A stretch of 64,000 nt of DNA, taken from Arcicella sp034931005. GTDB taxonomy: Bacteria > Bacteroidota > Bacteroidia > Cytophagales > Spirosomataceae. Positions 17,614-26,534 of this stretch are shown here, in pieces. Location: NCBI RefSeq assembly GCF_034931005.1, contig NZ_JAYGIN010000006.1:16431-80430 (forward strand), written 5' to 3'. Made by a program: the position numbers and the translations under genes. Positions within the stretch are counted from its first letter, which is position 1. Every line of letters begins with the position of its first letter. Below the pieces are notes generated by a model. That model did not search any database and had not been told where the DNA came from. It saw only the letters and a list, made by a program, of their open reading frames with translations.

Positions 17614-20600
17614 ATGAATATTTATGTACCCGTTTTTGGAAGACGGGCAGAGTTGCGTCTATTTATACACACCAAAAGACTGTTTGCCATTATTCCTCTA
17701 TTTCTATTTTTTACATCCTCTATACACGCCCAAGTTTCGGGGCGAGTCTATAAGGATTTTAATGTAAATGGTGCTTGGGATAGCACCGCCACATATCTCG
17801 ACCAAGTTTGGGCTGGAGTTAGAGTTGAAGCCTATGACCATGCTGGTGTTTTGAAAGGTTTTGCCCTAACCAACAATCACGGAAGATATACTATCGCTGA
17901 TGTTTCTGGAAATCTGAGGATACACTTTCTATTACCCGAAAGTTATACTGATGGATTTATTACGCAAACAGGAGCAAGTAGTCAATCCAGTATTCAAATG
18001 GTTCATGCTCCTGTTTCTGGAGTTGATTTAGGAATGAATCTTGCCGATGATTACTGTGGAGACGACCCTTCGGTTGTGGTACCCTGTTATGTGGTTGGTA
18101 TTGGAGATAATCTCATTCCGAATGATGGTTTAGCTCTTTTTAAATACTCCGCTTCTGGTACAGACCATAGCCAAATAGGAATGCCCAATTCATCTATTGC
18201 GATGGTCGGTTCTACTTGGGGAGGGGCGTATCAGCGAGAAACTGGTTCTTTTTTTGCAGCGGCTTTTATGAAACGCCATGCAGGATTTGGAATTGGAGGT
18301 AGTGGAGCTATCTATGTTACCAAAAATGTAACTGCTCCTGCTCAGTCTTTTACCGAGTTGTATCTCAATTTATCTGATTTCGGAATTAATACTGGAAGTG
18401 ACCCACACTCAGCTCCGAATTATCAATTAGACACGATTAATGCCAACGGAAACCCCTTTGATGAAGTTGGTAAAATGTCGTTGGGAGATTTAGATATTTC
18501 CAGTGATGGAAAGTATTTATTTGTGGTAAATCTAAAAGAACGAAAATTACACCGAATCTTTATTGATGTTCCTCATAAACCTGCGGGAAGTATTACAGCT
18601 TCAGACATTACTTCTTGGGATATTCCAAGTGGTTTTGACGAACTTCATAAAGGAATTGGTCGCCCTTTTGGGCTTTGTGTAAGACAAAATAAAGTTTTTG
18701 TTGGGGTTACTTGCGATGCTTCAATTTCAAAGGATAGTACCGATTTAAAGGCTCGAATTTATGAATTTGAGCCAGAAGCTCCTACTCCTACATGGAATTT
18801 GGCAATTGAATTTCCTTTAAATTATAAAAAAGGAATTGCCACAGGGGAGCGTCCAGAGTCTGGAAAATGGTATCCTTGGATTTCAGATTGGTATGTGTCG
18901 GGAATGCCCGAATTTATGCGTGGACGACCAGACCCATCATTGGATAAGTTTTTAGCCTATCCAATGCCACTACTTTCTGATATTGAACTTGACTCTGACG
19001 GTTCTATGATTGTTGCTTTTACAGACCGTTTTAGTCATCAGATACGTTTTGCAGGGGTAGATGCACATGGTCAGCATCATGGCACATTTGGTTTTGACCC
19101 TCGTTTGGGAGGTGATATTCTCAGAATTGGACGTTGTGATGGCATCAATTGGACATTAGAAAATAATGGAACAGTTTGTGGTGTTTCTACTGCGGGACAA
19201 AATAATAATCAGGGAGTAGGAGGAGGAGAGTTTTATGTTGGAGACTCAAATGACCCATTTGGTCACTATGAATTGAGTGTTGGTTCATTGGCTTTCAGAC
19301 CTGGTTCTCGTGAAATATTATTGGCTTCAACTGACCCAATAAGGGCTTATTCTGCGGGATTAACTTGGCTTAGTAATGAAAATGGAAGTAAAAAAAGAGC
19401 ATTGGAAGTAATTGAAGAATTAAATAATATCATCAATAATGCTCCCGTAAACTATGGTAAAGCAAGTTCATTAGGAGATATTAATATGGTCTGTGACCCT
19501 GCTCCGCTTGAAATCGGGAATTTACTTTGGAAAGATAATAACGGTAATGGAATTCAAGATGCTGGAGAAAAAGGGATTTCATCGGTAATATTACACTTGG
19601 TAAATTCAAGTAATCAAGTAGTTGGGAGAGATACTACTGATATGAATGGTGTTTATGCTTTCAATCACTTTAATGTAGTGGATACACTCGGAGTTTCAAA
19701 ACCTAATCGTTTAGGGCCACAACCAAGAACAAATTATAAGATATTGGTGAAAGGTAAAGCCGTTTCAGCGTTTGCTCCTGCATCGGTTAGTAAAAAGAAA
19801 ACAAAAATAGAAGAGTCTAATAATTTATATACAGGTTCGGTTATTTCTGGAGGTAATAAAGTGGTGATGGACACGACCACAAATGATGGAGGTTGGAAAG
19901 TTGACGATAGTATTTTAGGTAATTCTAATGCTGGTGCTGGCCCCAATCAAGATTTGTTAGATTCTGATGGGATACTCACAGGGAATGACGGAGCTATCTC
20001 GGTAACAACTGGGGATGTTGGGCAATCAAACCACTCTTATGACTTTGCTTATTGCCCATTACCAAAACTGGATTTAGTGGCTCAAAAAGCTACCTGTGAC
20101 CCAATTACAGACCAATTGAAAGACAATGCTAAAATTATTTTATCAAATTTACAATTCTCTCATAAAGTTGGATATTCGATTGGTACTACCTACACAGGGC
20201 CATTATTTGCCAATGCTTCGGAGATAAATAGCAGTAGTTATTTTGAAATTGATAGCTTAGTTGGAAACTCAACAGCGACTGTTTATACGGTGAGAATTTT
20301 TAATGCCAGTGATGAATGTTCAAGAGATATTCAAGTGACTATCGACGGAACAGTTTGTACGGTTTGTAAAATAACGGCAAATGTAGAAGCTCCTTCTATT
20401 AAGGTCTATAATAATGGAACACCTTATGATATATCTGATGATTATTTTACTACTTTAATCCAAACTAATGTCATTAGTGCAGGAGCAGCAGGGTTATATG
20501 AAGTGGTGGTAAACGCCAATCCAGATGGTACAGGAGGAACAGTCTTGAATGTTGGAGGAACAGCTTATGGTTCAACTATTCGGGTAGGTTTAGGGAAAGA

Positions 20601-20748
20601 ACTGAAAGCAAATAGTCAGCCCATAAAATTGACAGTAAGAGATATGAATAAACCTGCTTGTATTGAGAGTATTACTGTTCAAGCAGACCCTTTTACGATA
20701 GTGTGTAAAGAAAATATTTGTTTACCAATGACTGTAATTAAAAATTAG
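17614..20748 (+). CDS. Large secreted surface protein with SdrD B-like domain, 1044 aa
   Basis: A secreted protein with a long N-region signal peptide (about 1-40, ending IHAQ). First comes a prealbumin-like/SdrD-type domain (VSGRVYKDFNVNG, from about 41). A large middle part of about 450 residues follows, with beta-propeller-like strands (LSDIELDSDGSMIVAFTDR, LAFRPGSREILLAST). A second SdrD B-like unit begins near residue 630 (EIGNLLWKDNNGNGIQDAGE) with a Ca-binding-like DNNGNGIQD loop. The end is Cys-containing (CSRDI...CTVCK...CIES...CKENICLPM). I see no T9SS sorting domain at the C-terminus, so how it is held at the surface is unclear. It stands alone, followed by a strong terminator. Confidence 0.8.
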   Translation: MNIYVPVFGRRAELRLFIHTKRLFAIIPLFLFFTSSIHAQVSGRVYKDFNVNGAWDSTATYLDQVWAGVRVEAYDHAGVLKGFALTNNHGRYTIADVSGNLRIHFLLPESYTDGFITQTGASSQSSIQMVHAPVSGVDLGMNLADDYCGDDPSVVVPCYVVGIGDNLIPNDGLALFKYSASGTDHSQIGMPNSSIAMVGSTWGGAYQRETGSFFAAAFMKRHAGFGIGGSGAIYVTKNVTAPAQSFTELYLNLSDFGINTGSDPHSAPNYQLDTINANGNPFDEVGKMSLGDLDISSDGKYLFVVNLKERKLHRIFIDVPHKPAGSITASDITSWDIPSGFDELHKGIGRPFGLCVRQNKVFVGVTCDASISKDSTDLKARIYEFEPEAPTPTWNLAIEFPLNYKKGIATGERPESGKWYPWISDWYVSGMPEFMRGRPDPSLDKFLAYPMPLLSDIELDSDGSMIVAFTDRFSHQIRFAGVDAHGQHHGTFGFDPRLGGDILRIGRCDGINWTLENNGTVCGVSTAGQNNNQGVGGGEFYVGDSNDPFGHYELSVGSLAFRPGSREILLASTDPIRAYSAGLTWLSNENGSKKRALEVIEELNNIINNAPVNYGKASSLGDINMVCDPAPLEIGNLLWKDNNGNGIQDAGEKGISSVILHLVNSSNQVVGRDTTDMNGVYAFNHFNVVDTLGVSKPNRLGPQPRTNYKILVKGKAVSAFAPASVSKKKTKIEESNNLYTGSVISGGNKVVMDTTTNDGGWKVDDSILGNSNAGAGPNQDLLDSDGILTGNDGAISVTTGDVGQSNHSYDFAYCPLPKLDLVAQKATCDPITDQLKDNAKIILSNLQFSHKVGYSIGTTYTGPLFANASEINSSSYFEIDSLVGNSTATVYTVRIFNASDECSRDIQVTIDGTVCTVCKITANVEAPSIKVYNNGTPYDISDDYFTTLIQTNVISAGAAGLYEVVVNANPDGTGGTVLNVGGTAYGSTIRVGLGKELKANSQPIKLTVRDMNKPACIESITVQADPFTIVCKENICLPMTVIKN

Positions 20749-20784
20749 TAATTGGTGTTAATATTTAATTTTTTATTCTTAACT

Positions 20785-20820
20785 AAAAAGTGGAACTTAG
20801 TAAGCTAAGTTCCACTTTTT
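20785..20820. terminator. Intrinsic terminator after the SdrD-like gene
   Basis: Perfect 16-bp arms (20785-20800 and 20805-20820) enclose a TAAG loop, and the right arm ends in a T run. The symmetrical A and T ends allow use by the converging polyprenyl synthase gene too. Confidence 0.88.
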
Positions 20821-20821
20821 T

Positions 20822-20882
20822 AATACCCAATACCCAATACCCAATACCCAATACCCAATACCCAATACCCAATACCCAATAC
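20822..20882. repeat. 7-bp tandem repeat (AATACCC)n
   Basis: About 8.7 near-perfect copies of AATACCC run without interruption from the terminator to the stop codon of the polyprenyl synthase gene. Read on the minus strand it is GTAG-GTATTGGGTATTGGG, where the TAG is the stop codon of that gene. Copy number is likely to vary between strains. Confidence 0.92.
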
Positions 20883-21857
20883 CTACTTACTTCTCTCAAT
20901 CGTAAATTGAACCAAACCCGCTAAGGATTGTCTAAAAATAGTATCAGGGAAAGTATTTAAAATATTATGTGCTTCTGTAACAATGCTTTGCATAACCTGT
21001 GTAGCATATTCAATGCCTCCAGATTTTTTCACAAAATCAATTACTTCAGCTACTTTTTTAGGATTTTCCGATTCGTTTTTTATCGTATTAATTACTCGAC
21101 GCTTTGTTAACCAATCAGCCTGATTTAGAGCATAAATCAGCGGTAAAGTCATTTTCTTTTCTTTAATGTCAATTCCTAAAGGCTTCCCGATTTCAGCGTC
21201 ACCATAGTCAAATAAATCATCTTTGATTTGGAAAGCTACACCCACTTTTTCGCCAAATAATCTTGCTTTTTCAACAGTTTCATCGTCTGCTCCAACCGAA
21301 CTCACGCCCATAGCACAACAAGCAGCAATCAAAGTAGCGGTTTTTCTACGGATAATCTCAAAATAAACATCTTCGGTGATGTCTAATTTACGAGCTTTTT
21401 CCATCTGCATTAGTTCGCCTTCAGCCATTTCTTGAATTGCATTTGAACCAATCTTCAATAACTCAAAATCGTTATTATTTACCGATAACAAAAGTGACTT
21501 TGATAATAAATAATCACCAACTAAAACGGCTATTTTGTTTTTCCAAAGAGCATTTACCGAAAAGAATCCACGCCGATAATTGGAGTCATCCACCACGTCG
21601 TCGTGTACAAGCGTTGCGGTATGTAAAAGTTCGATGAGAGCAGCACCACGATACGTTTTTTCGGTAATTTCACCACAAAGTCCTGCCGTCAAGAATACAA
21701 ACATCGGTCTTATTTGTTTCCCTTTTCGTTGGACGATATAGTTCATAATCGTATCCAACAACATTACTTTGGTTTTCATCGACTGCCGAAACTTCCCTTC
21801 AAAGGCTTTCATTTCTTCGGCAATAGGAGCTTGTATTTCTTTAATTGATAAACTCAT
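20883..21857 (-). CDS. Polyprenyl diphosphate synthase (IspB/GGPP-type)
   Basis: A 324-residue all-helical trans-prenyltransferase that condenses isopentenyl diphosphate onto an allylic primer to give the side chain of menaquinone or a C20 precursor. The first aspartate-rich motif is HDDVVDD (85-91) and the second QIKDDLFDYGD (210-220). The substrate-binding GKQIRP is at 46-51. Chain length cannot be safely read: the residues before the first motif (LIELLHTATLV) lack bulky aromatic blocks, which fits a long-chain product. Its stop codon directly adjoins the AATACCC tandem repeat. Confidence 0.9.
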   Translation of the reverse strand: MSLSIKEIQAPIAEEMKAFEGKFRQSMKTKVMLLDTIMNYIVQRKGKQIRPMFVFLTAGLCGEITEKTYRGAALIELLHTATLVHDDVVDDSNYRRGFFSVNALWKNKIAVLVGDYLLSKSLLLSVNNNDFELLKIGSNAIQEMAEGELMQMEKARKLDITEDVYFEIIRRKTATLIAACCAMGVSSVGADDETVEKARLFGEKVGVAFQIKDDLFDYGDAEIGKPLGIDIKEKKMTLPLIYALNQADWLTKRRVINTIKNESENPKKVAEVIDFVKKSGGIEYATQVMQSIVTEAHNILNTFPDTIFRQSLAGLVQFTIERSK

Positions 21858-21870
21858 TATTTCTTAATTA

Positions 21871-21886
21871 GGAGCGGTTCACCGCT
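21871..21886 (+). repeat. GGAG-footed small hairpin in leader
   Basis: The sequence reads GGAGCGGTTCACCGCT: a stem AGCGGT-TC-ACCGCT (21873-21886) with GG before it. It lies 14 bp upstream of the polyprenyl synthase ATG. The layout resembles the short REP hairpins elsewhere in the window, here with a GGAG foot. Confidence 0.45.
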
Positions 21887-22148
21887 GCAGCATAAATTAT
21901 CAAGTATTGAGGTGAATTATTATTCTGACTTAAAATAATACTCGTCAACAACCAATAATTAATAACCAATAACTGATAACAATTCGCAAATTACACTTTT
22001 CTACAAAAACTTGTATCTACTATATGTTTATTAACTTATTTTTATTTTTTTAGTTCGATATTTAATGGAAAAGTCTGTAAGTTTATACATCATAAAACTG
22101 TAAACCATAACTGTTGAAAATCACAATAGGTAAATAAGATATAATCAA

Positions 22149-23090
22149 ATGAGTAAAATTTTAGTATTGGCAGGAGGTTCTGTCAAGGGAGCATATCAAG
22201 CGGGTGTGGTTAGAGCAGTTTTTGAATCAGGTTTTCGTCCTGATGCTATCTATGGAATATCAGCAGGAAGTATGAATGCTTCTTATTTGGTGAATGATTT
22301 TGGCTTGCAGTTTATGAATAATAATGGAAGTGTTGACTATGCCCAAAGTTCCGTTGACCTTTGCGATTTTTGGATTAATAATATCAATACGCCCGATAGC
22401 CTTGCTCTTAGAAGAGGTACGTATGATTTGGGAATGAGTGCCATACGTAGAAATTTTGAGGGATTATTGGACACTACGCCACTTCGAGAAATTCTTCATA
22501 ATAATATTCATCTTCGAAATCTTAATGCCAGCCCTATTCAATTAAAAGTGGGTGCGGTAGATATTATCAATGGTAGTATTGTATATGCAGACCCAACTTA
22601 TGACCATTTTCTGGATTATATAATGGCATCTTCTGCCATTCCGATTTTAATGCCTGTGGTAAATATTGGAGGATTACGTAAAATGGCTTTTTTGGATGGT
22701 GGTATGCGTGATGTTGCTCCAATTAAAAAGGCTATTTCTGACGGAGCTACCGAAATTATTTGTATCGCTTGTCATACAAGAAATATTGATGGGGGATATT
22801 TTCCGTATGGAAATCTTTTGGCATTAGTTGACCGAGTAATGGATATTGCCGTGAATGAATGTCTTAATGCAGATTTGGATTGGGCTGAATTCAGAAATGA
22901 ATGTTTACCAATAGATGGCTCAGAGGGTGAATTTGGTATTTTGAAAGGACAAAAACGAATCAACTTAAAAATCATTCGCCCACATAAAACCTTAAATATT
23001 GATATTCAAGACTTTGACCAAGAAGATATTCAAAGACTTATTTTCTTGGGTTATCAGCAAGGGAGAGAGGAAATGAAAAGCATAACGTAG
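22149..23090 (+). CDS. Patatin-like phospholipase
   Basis: A 313-residue acyl hydrolase with a Ser-Asp dyad. The oxyanion glycine loop is GGSVKGAYQAG (9-19), the nucleophile Ser38 lies in GISAG, and the catalytic Asp183 in DGGMRD. It lacks a signal peptide and a C-terminal barrel, so it is a cytosolic or membrane-peripheral lipase-type enzyme rather than a PlpD-like secreted one. It stands alone, with a 290-bp AT-rich gap upstream. Its TAG stop codon (23088-23090) is the TAG of a GTAG foot of the adjacent palindromic repeat. Confidence 0.88.
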   Translation: MSKILVLAGGSVKGAYQAGVVRAVFESGFRPDAIYGISAGSMNASYLVNDFGLQFMNNNGSVDYAQSSVDLCDFWINNINTPDSLALRRGTYDLGMSAIRRNFEGLLDTTPLREILHNNIHLRNLNASPIQLKVGAVDIINGSIVYADPTYDHFLDYIMASSAIPILMPVVNIGGLRKMAFLDGGMRDVAPIKKAISDGATEIICIACHTRNIDGGYFPYGNLLALVDRVMDIAVNECLNADLDWAEFRNECLPIDGSEGEFGILKGQKRINLKIIRPHKTLNIDIQDFDQEDIQRLIFLGYQQGREEMKSIT

Positions 23091-23202
23091 ATACAAGGCA
23101 TTACCTTGTCTCACTCTTGAGAGGTATTACCTTGCCTTGTCTAATTCCAATCTTTGGATTCTTACATAAAATAAAAGAGACAAGGCATTGCCTTGTCTCT
23201 AC
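23087..23202. repeat. Paired inverted GTAG-footed REP hairpins (core ACAAGG)
   Basis: The left element is GTAG (23087-23090) followed by ACAAGGCATTACCTTGT. The right element is the inverse, ending CTAC at 23199-23202 after AGAGACAAGGCATTGCCTTGTCT. Between them are a third AAGGTATTACCTT hairpin and a small AATC/GATT stem. The pair spans almost the whole gap between the convergent patatin and frr genes and may also terminate both. Confidence 0.85.
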
Positions 23203-23205
23203 TGA

Positions 23206-23766
23206 TTAAACCGACATAATATCTTTTTCTTTATCCGCAAAAGTAGATTCCACTTTTGCAATATAACTATTGGTCAATTGTTGGATGCGTTCTTCGCCTT
23301 CTTTGATGGCATCTTCCGATGCTCCATCATTTTTCAATTTCTTGATGTTATTATTAGCATCTTGACGGACGTTACGAACATTAATTTTTGCCGTTTCTAT
23401 TTCTCCTTTTACTCGCTTTACTAATTCTCTACGACGTTCTTCTGTCAGTGGAGGAATATTCAGACGAATATTTTCACCATCATTCATTGGTGAAAGTCCA
23501 ATATTTGAATTACGAATTGCCTTTTCACATTCTTGAATCATTTTCTTTTCAAAAGGCTTTACCAAAATTGTTCGTGCATCGGGTGTACTGATGGATGCTG
23601 CCCCTGTGAGTGGAGTCATCATTCCATAATAATCAACCTGAATACCATCAAGCATTGAAGGTGTTGCTTTTCCTGCACGAATTTTTGATAATTCAATGGC
23701 TAAGTGTTTCAACGCTCCGTCCATTGTTTCTTTGGCAGCGTCAATATAAAATTCTATTTCCTCCAT
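23206..23766 (-). CDS. frr: Ribosome recycling factor
   Basis: A 186-residue protein of standard length that, with EF-G, splits the post-termination ribosome. Diagnostic stretches include LSKIRAGKATPSMLDGIQVDYYG near residues 26-48 and the three-helix bundle C-terminal half with RRELVKRVKGE and NVRQDANNNIKKLK. It follows pyrH on the same strand with a 150-bp gap, the conserved pyrH-frr order of many bacteria. Its stop lies a few bases from the neighbouring GTAG-footed repeat. Confidence 0.97.
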   Translation of the reverse strand: MEEIEFYIDAAKETMDGALKHLAIELSKIRAGKATPSMLDGIQVDYYGMMTPLTGAASISTPDARTILVKPFEKKMIQECEKAIRNSNIGLSPMNDGENIRLNIPPLTEERRRELVKRVKGEIETAKINVRNVRQDANNNIKKLKNDGASEDAIKEGEERIQQLTNSYIAKVESTFADKEKDIMSV

Positions 23767-23916
23767 TTTTCAATGAGTGATTTGTGAATGAGTGATTAAT
23801 TAAAATAATTAAGTAGGGTTAGGATTTATATGTTGGATTTAGTGTTGAAACTTGCTATTAATCAAGTAATTACAACATAATCAAACACGATATAAATTCT
23901 AAAACCTATTTAATTA

Positions 23917-24627
23917 TTAACTGATAAGCGTTCCTACTGAATCGCCTTTGGCTAAATTAACAAGGTTGCTTGGCTTATTCATATCAAATACGATGATAGG
24001 AACTTCGTTTTCTTGACATAAAGTAAATGCCGTAGTATCCATGATTTTTAGACCTTTCGAGATGGCTTCAGCAAAGGAAAGACTTTCGTATTTTGTAGCA
24101 GTTGGGTCTTTTTCTGGGTCGGCAGTATAAACGCCGTCAACTCTTGTGCCTTTCAAAACAACTTCTGCTTCAATTTCAACTGCACGAAGGGCAGCGGTTG
24201 AATCGGTTGTGAAATAAGGGTTTCCTGTTCCTGCTCCGAAGATTACGATACGCCCTTTCTCTAAATGTCTCATTGCTCTACGACGAATGAATGGTTCGCA
24301 AACGGCATCCATCTTGATAGCAGTCAATAGACGAGTGAACATTCCGTGCTTTTCAAGAGAGGCTTGAATTGCCATGCCATTAATAACAGTAGCAAGCATT
24401 CCCATATAGTCACCTTGCACACGGTCGATACCAACTTTAGCAGCGGCAGCACCACGAAAAATATTGCCTCCACCAATCACAATTGCGATTTCTACGCCTA
24501 AATCTTTTACTTTTCTAATTTCCTGAGCGTATTGCTCTAAGATAGAAGGGTCAATAACTTCGCCGCCAGCACTAAGGGCTTCGCCTGATAATTTAAGAAG
24601 AATACGTCTGTATTTGGGTTTGTCCAT
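23917..24627 (-). CDS. pyrH: Uridylate kinase (UMP kinase)
   Basis: A 236-residue amino-acid-kinase-family enzyme phosphorylating UMP to UDP in pyrimidine supply. The N-terminal block KYRRILLKLSGEAL, the GGGNIFRG loop (about 52-59), and MGMLATVINGMA with the following TRLLTAIKMD segment are standard. So is the C-terminal GTLIS end. It lies upstream of frr. A clean TATCTTTGCC promoter element sits 23 bp before its ATG, giving a very short leader. Confidence 0.97.
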   Translation of the reverse strand: MDKPKYRRILLKLSGEALSAGGEVIDPSILEQYAQEIRKVKDLGVEIAIVIGGGNIFRGAAAAKVGIDRVQGDYMGMLATVINGMAIQASLEKHGMFTRLLTAIKMDAVCEPFIRRRAMRHLEKGRIVIFGAGTGNPYFTTDSTAALRAVEIEAEVVLKGTRVDGVYTADPEKDPTATKYESLSFAEAISKGLKIMDTTAFTLCQENEVPIIVFDMNKPSNLVNLAKGDSVGTLIS

Positions 24628-24649
24628 GATGTAAGGTTTTTTGCGGAGG

Positions 24650-24657
24650 CAAAGATA
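24650..24657 (-). promoter_or_regulatory. pyrH promoter, -7 element TATCTTTG
   Basis: On the minus strand this reads TATCTTTGCC, a full match to the Bacteroidota -7 consensus TAnnTTTG. The region about 19 bp upstream has CTTTC in place of TTTG. The ATG is 23 bp downstream, so transcription would start within about 15 bases of it. Confidence 0.6.
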
Positions 24658-24682
24658 GGAAAAAGGATTGAAAGGAGAAAAA

Positions 24683-24905
24683 GAGGATTTAGATAATAGA
24701 GGTTAGATTTTTTTAGAGGATAGAGATTAGAGGTCAGAGTTTAGATGATAGAGGTTAGACAGAGTATAGAGTTTAGATTATAGAGGTTAGAGTTTAGATG
24801 AGAGAGATTACAGGATTGATATTTGATGAAACTATTCTCTAATATCTGTTCTCTATTCTCTATTCTCTAAAATCTATTCTCTGAAATCTAAACTCTACCC
24901 TCTAA
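24683..24905. repeat. Long inverted repeat of degenerate TAGAGGTTAGA phrases
   Basis: The left part (about 24683-24808) strings together variants of GATAGAGGTTAGAGTTTA. The right part (about 24833-24905) strings together the complement type, TCTATTCTCTAAAATC and TAAACTCTACCCTCTAA. The two can fold into a long imperfect stem. The right end touches the stop codon of the biotin carrier gene. No coding potential is seen. Confidence 0.8.
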
Positions 24906-24907
24906 TT

Positions 24908-25405
24908 TCATTCAAATTCAATAAGAATTTGATTTTTTTCTACGTTTTGTTTTGGTAAAATTTTAATGGCTTTAACCGTTCCATCGCCAACGGCTTTTAG
25001 GATATTTTCCATTTTCATAGCCTCCAAAATTAGGATGGTATCGCCTTTTTTTACCACATCACCCACTTTTACTTTGATGTCCACAATTAAACCTGGCATG
25101 GGTGCTTTGAGGTCGTTTACTTTTGTCGCATTGGCGTTGCTCATTCCCAATTGGTCAAGCAAAATGTCAAAACGGTCTTTTACCGAAACAGAATATTTAT
25201 TTTTATTTATCTTAATTAAAAATGATTTTGATTGATAATCAGTCTCTAAAACCTCTGCATTAAATGAGCGATTGTTGTAAAGAATATGAAAATTTCTATC
25301 TTTAACTTCAACCATATCCCAATTGAATGGCTGACTATTTACCATGATTCCAGATTTATCTGACTGAATATCAAAGGTTTGGTTGTTGACTGTTGCTTTG
25401 AGCAT
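24908..25405 (-). CDS. Biotin carboxyl carrier (biotinyl domain) protein
   Basis: A 165-residue protein whose C-terminal 70 residues are a biotinyl/lipoyl domain. The biotin attachment site is EAMKMEN with Lys131, and the domain opens APMPGLIVDI (101-110), as in decarboxylase or acyl-CoA carboxylase gamma subunits. The N-terminal 80 residues form a beta-rich region of the kind found in propionyl-/acetyl-CoA carboxylase biotin subunits. No carboxylase or biotin-ligase gene adjoins it here. It lies just downstream of an EamA transporter gene (gap 14 bp) and may be co-transcribed with it. Confidence 0.88.
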   Translation of the reverse strand: MLKATVNNQTFDIQSDKSGIMVNSQPFNWDMVEVKDRNFHILYNNRSFNAEVLETDYQSKSFLIKINKNKYSVSVKDRFDILLDQLGMSNANATKVNDLKAPMPGLIVDIKVKVGDVVKKGDTILILEAMKMENILKAVGDGTVKAIKILPKQNVEKNQILIEFE

Positions 25406-25419
25406 TGTTGGTTTTTGAA

Positions 25420-26325
25420 TTAAGATTTATTCACCAAATATACACCAACTAAAATTATTCCCATACCTAAAAAGTGCTGAATTTGTATAGTTTCTCCGTC
25501 GAGAATTCCCCAAATAATTGCTACAATCGGAATAAGATAAGTTACCGAACTTGCCAAAACCGCACTGGTCATTTGTATAAGTCTATTGAACAAAACCATC
25601 GCAATAGCTGACCCCATTACACCTAAAAGAATACCGTATAAAAGTGGTTGTATTGCTTCTGGATTTTGAACTTTTTGGACGAAATTCCCACTGAATAGGA
25701 CAATGAGAGCTATTGGTCCAATGGTCGTAAATATGAAAGAGGTAATCTGGAATGGAGTGAGGTCTAAGCCTGTCAAATATTTTTTAGTAATGTTGAGATT
25801 TAATCCATAAAAAACCGTTGCAGCTACTACGTACAGAGCATAAACGTTAAAATTGAGCCCTTTTGCTCCTGCCAAAATCAATAACAAAGCTCCGATAAAA
25901 CCCAAAACAATACCAATTGTCTGTTTAGACGTGATTTTATTACCAAAGAAAAGACCACCAACAATAAGCGTAAAAAGGGGAGTAGTCGAGTTTAAAGCAC
26001 CTGAAACACCACTGTCTAATTTTGACCCTGCTAAAGAAAATAAATAAGCAGGAAATAAATTGCCCAAACAGCCAACTAATAAAAAAATGTGAGCCTTTTG
26101 AAAAGGAATTTTTTTGAGGTTAATTAAAACGAATGGCAAAAAGAAAAGAAATGCCGCCGCTATCCGTAATGAACCTACTTGTGAGGCATCAAAAATAACA
26201 AGACTTTTCTTAACAAGAATAAATGAACTGCCCCAGATAACGGCTAATAAAGCTAATAAACTCCAAGCTAAAGTGGGATTTTGAAGTTTTGAAGTGGTTT
26301 GTTGAGTAGTATTTTTTGTTTCCAT
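25420..26325 (-). CDS. DMT-superfamily transporter (EamA)
   Basis: A 301-residue inner-membrane carrier with ten predicted transmembrane helices arranged as two repeated EamA halves. The first half has WGSSFILVKKSL and the second FYGLNLNITKKYL at the equivalent place. Family members export small metabolites such as amino acids; the substrate cannot be told. I chose the ATG at 26325 (METKNTTQQ), since the upstream ATG at 26340 adds only five hydrophobic residues. The biotin carrier gene follows 14 bp later. Confidence 0.87.
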   Translation of the reverse strand: METKNTTQQTTSKLQNPTLAWSLLALLAVIWGSSFILVKKSLVIFDASQVGSLRIAAAFLFFLPFVLINLKKIPFQKAHIFLLVGCLGNLFPAYLFSLAGSKLDSGVSGALNSTTPLFTLIVGGLFFGNKITSKQTIGIVLGFIGALLLILAGAKGLNFNVYALYVVAATVFYGLNLNITKKYLTGLDLTPFQITSFIFTTIGPIALIVLFSGNFVQKVQNPEAIQPLLYGILLGVMGSAIAMVLFNRLIQMTSAVLASSVTYLIPIVAIIWGILDGETIQIQHFLGMGIILVGVYLVNKS

Positions 26326-26361
26326 AAAAATATAACCCACTCAATTTCAGTAAAGTTTCAT

Positions 26362-26534
26362 ATTGGTTGATTGGTTATTAGTAGATTGGTTATTGGTTAC
26401 TGGTAGATTGGTTACTGGATAATATTAATTTGAAAAAAAACGATATTTAGGGAATCTATAATTACAAAAAGCACTTTTTTATAACCAATAACCAATAACC
26501 AATAACCAATAACCAATAACCAATAACCAATAAC
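26362..26534. repeat. Inverted phrase repeat ending in (AACCAAT)n tandem array
   Basis: The right arm (26482-26534) is about 7.5 copies of the 7-bp unit AACCAAT. The left arm (about 26362-26415) is the complementary type in degenerate form, GATTGGTTATTGGTTACTGG. The tandem part runs up to the TGA stop of the following minus-strand gene. Copy-number variation is likely. Confidence 0.88.

Noticed and set aside
20822..20882. AATACCC tandem repeat as a telomere-like or origin iteron
   Set aside because: It lies directly between a terminator and a stop codon with no DnaA boxes or replication gene; it fits the intergenic phrase repeats.
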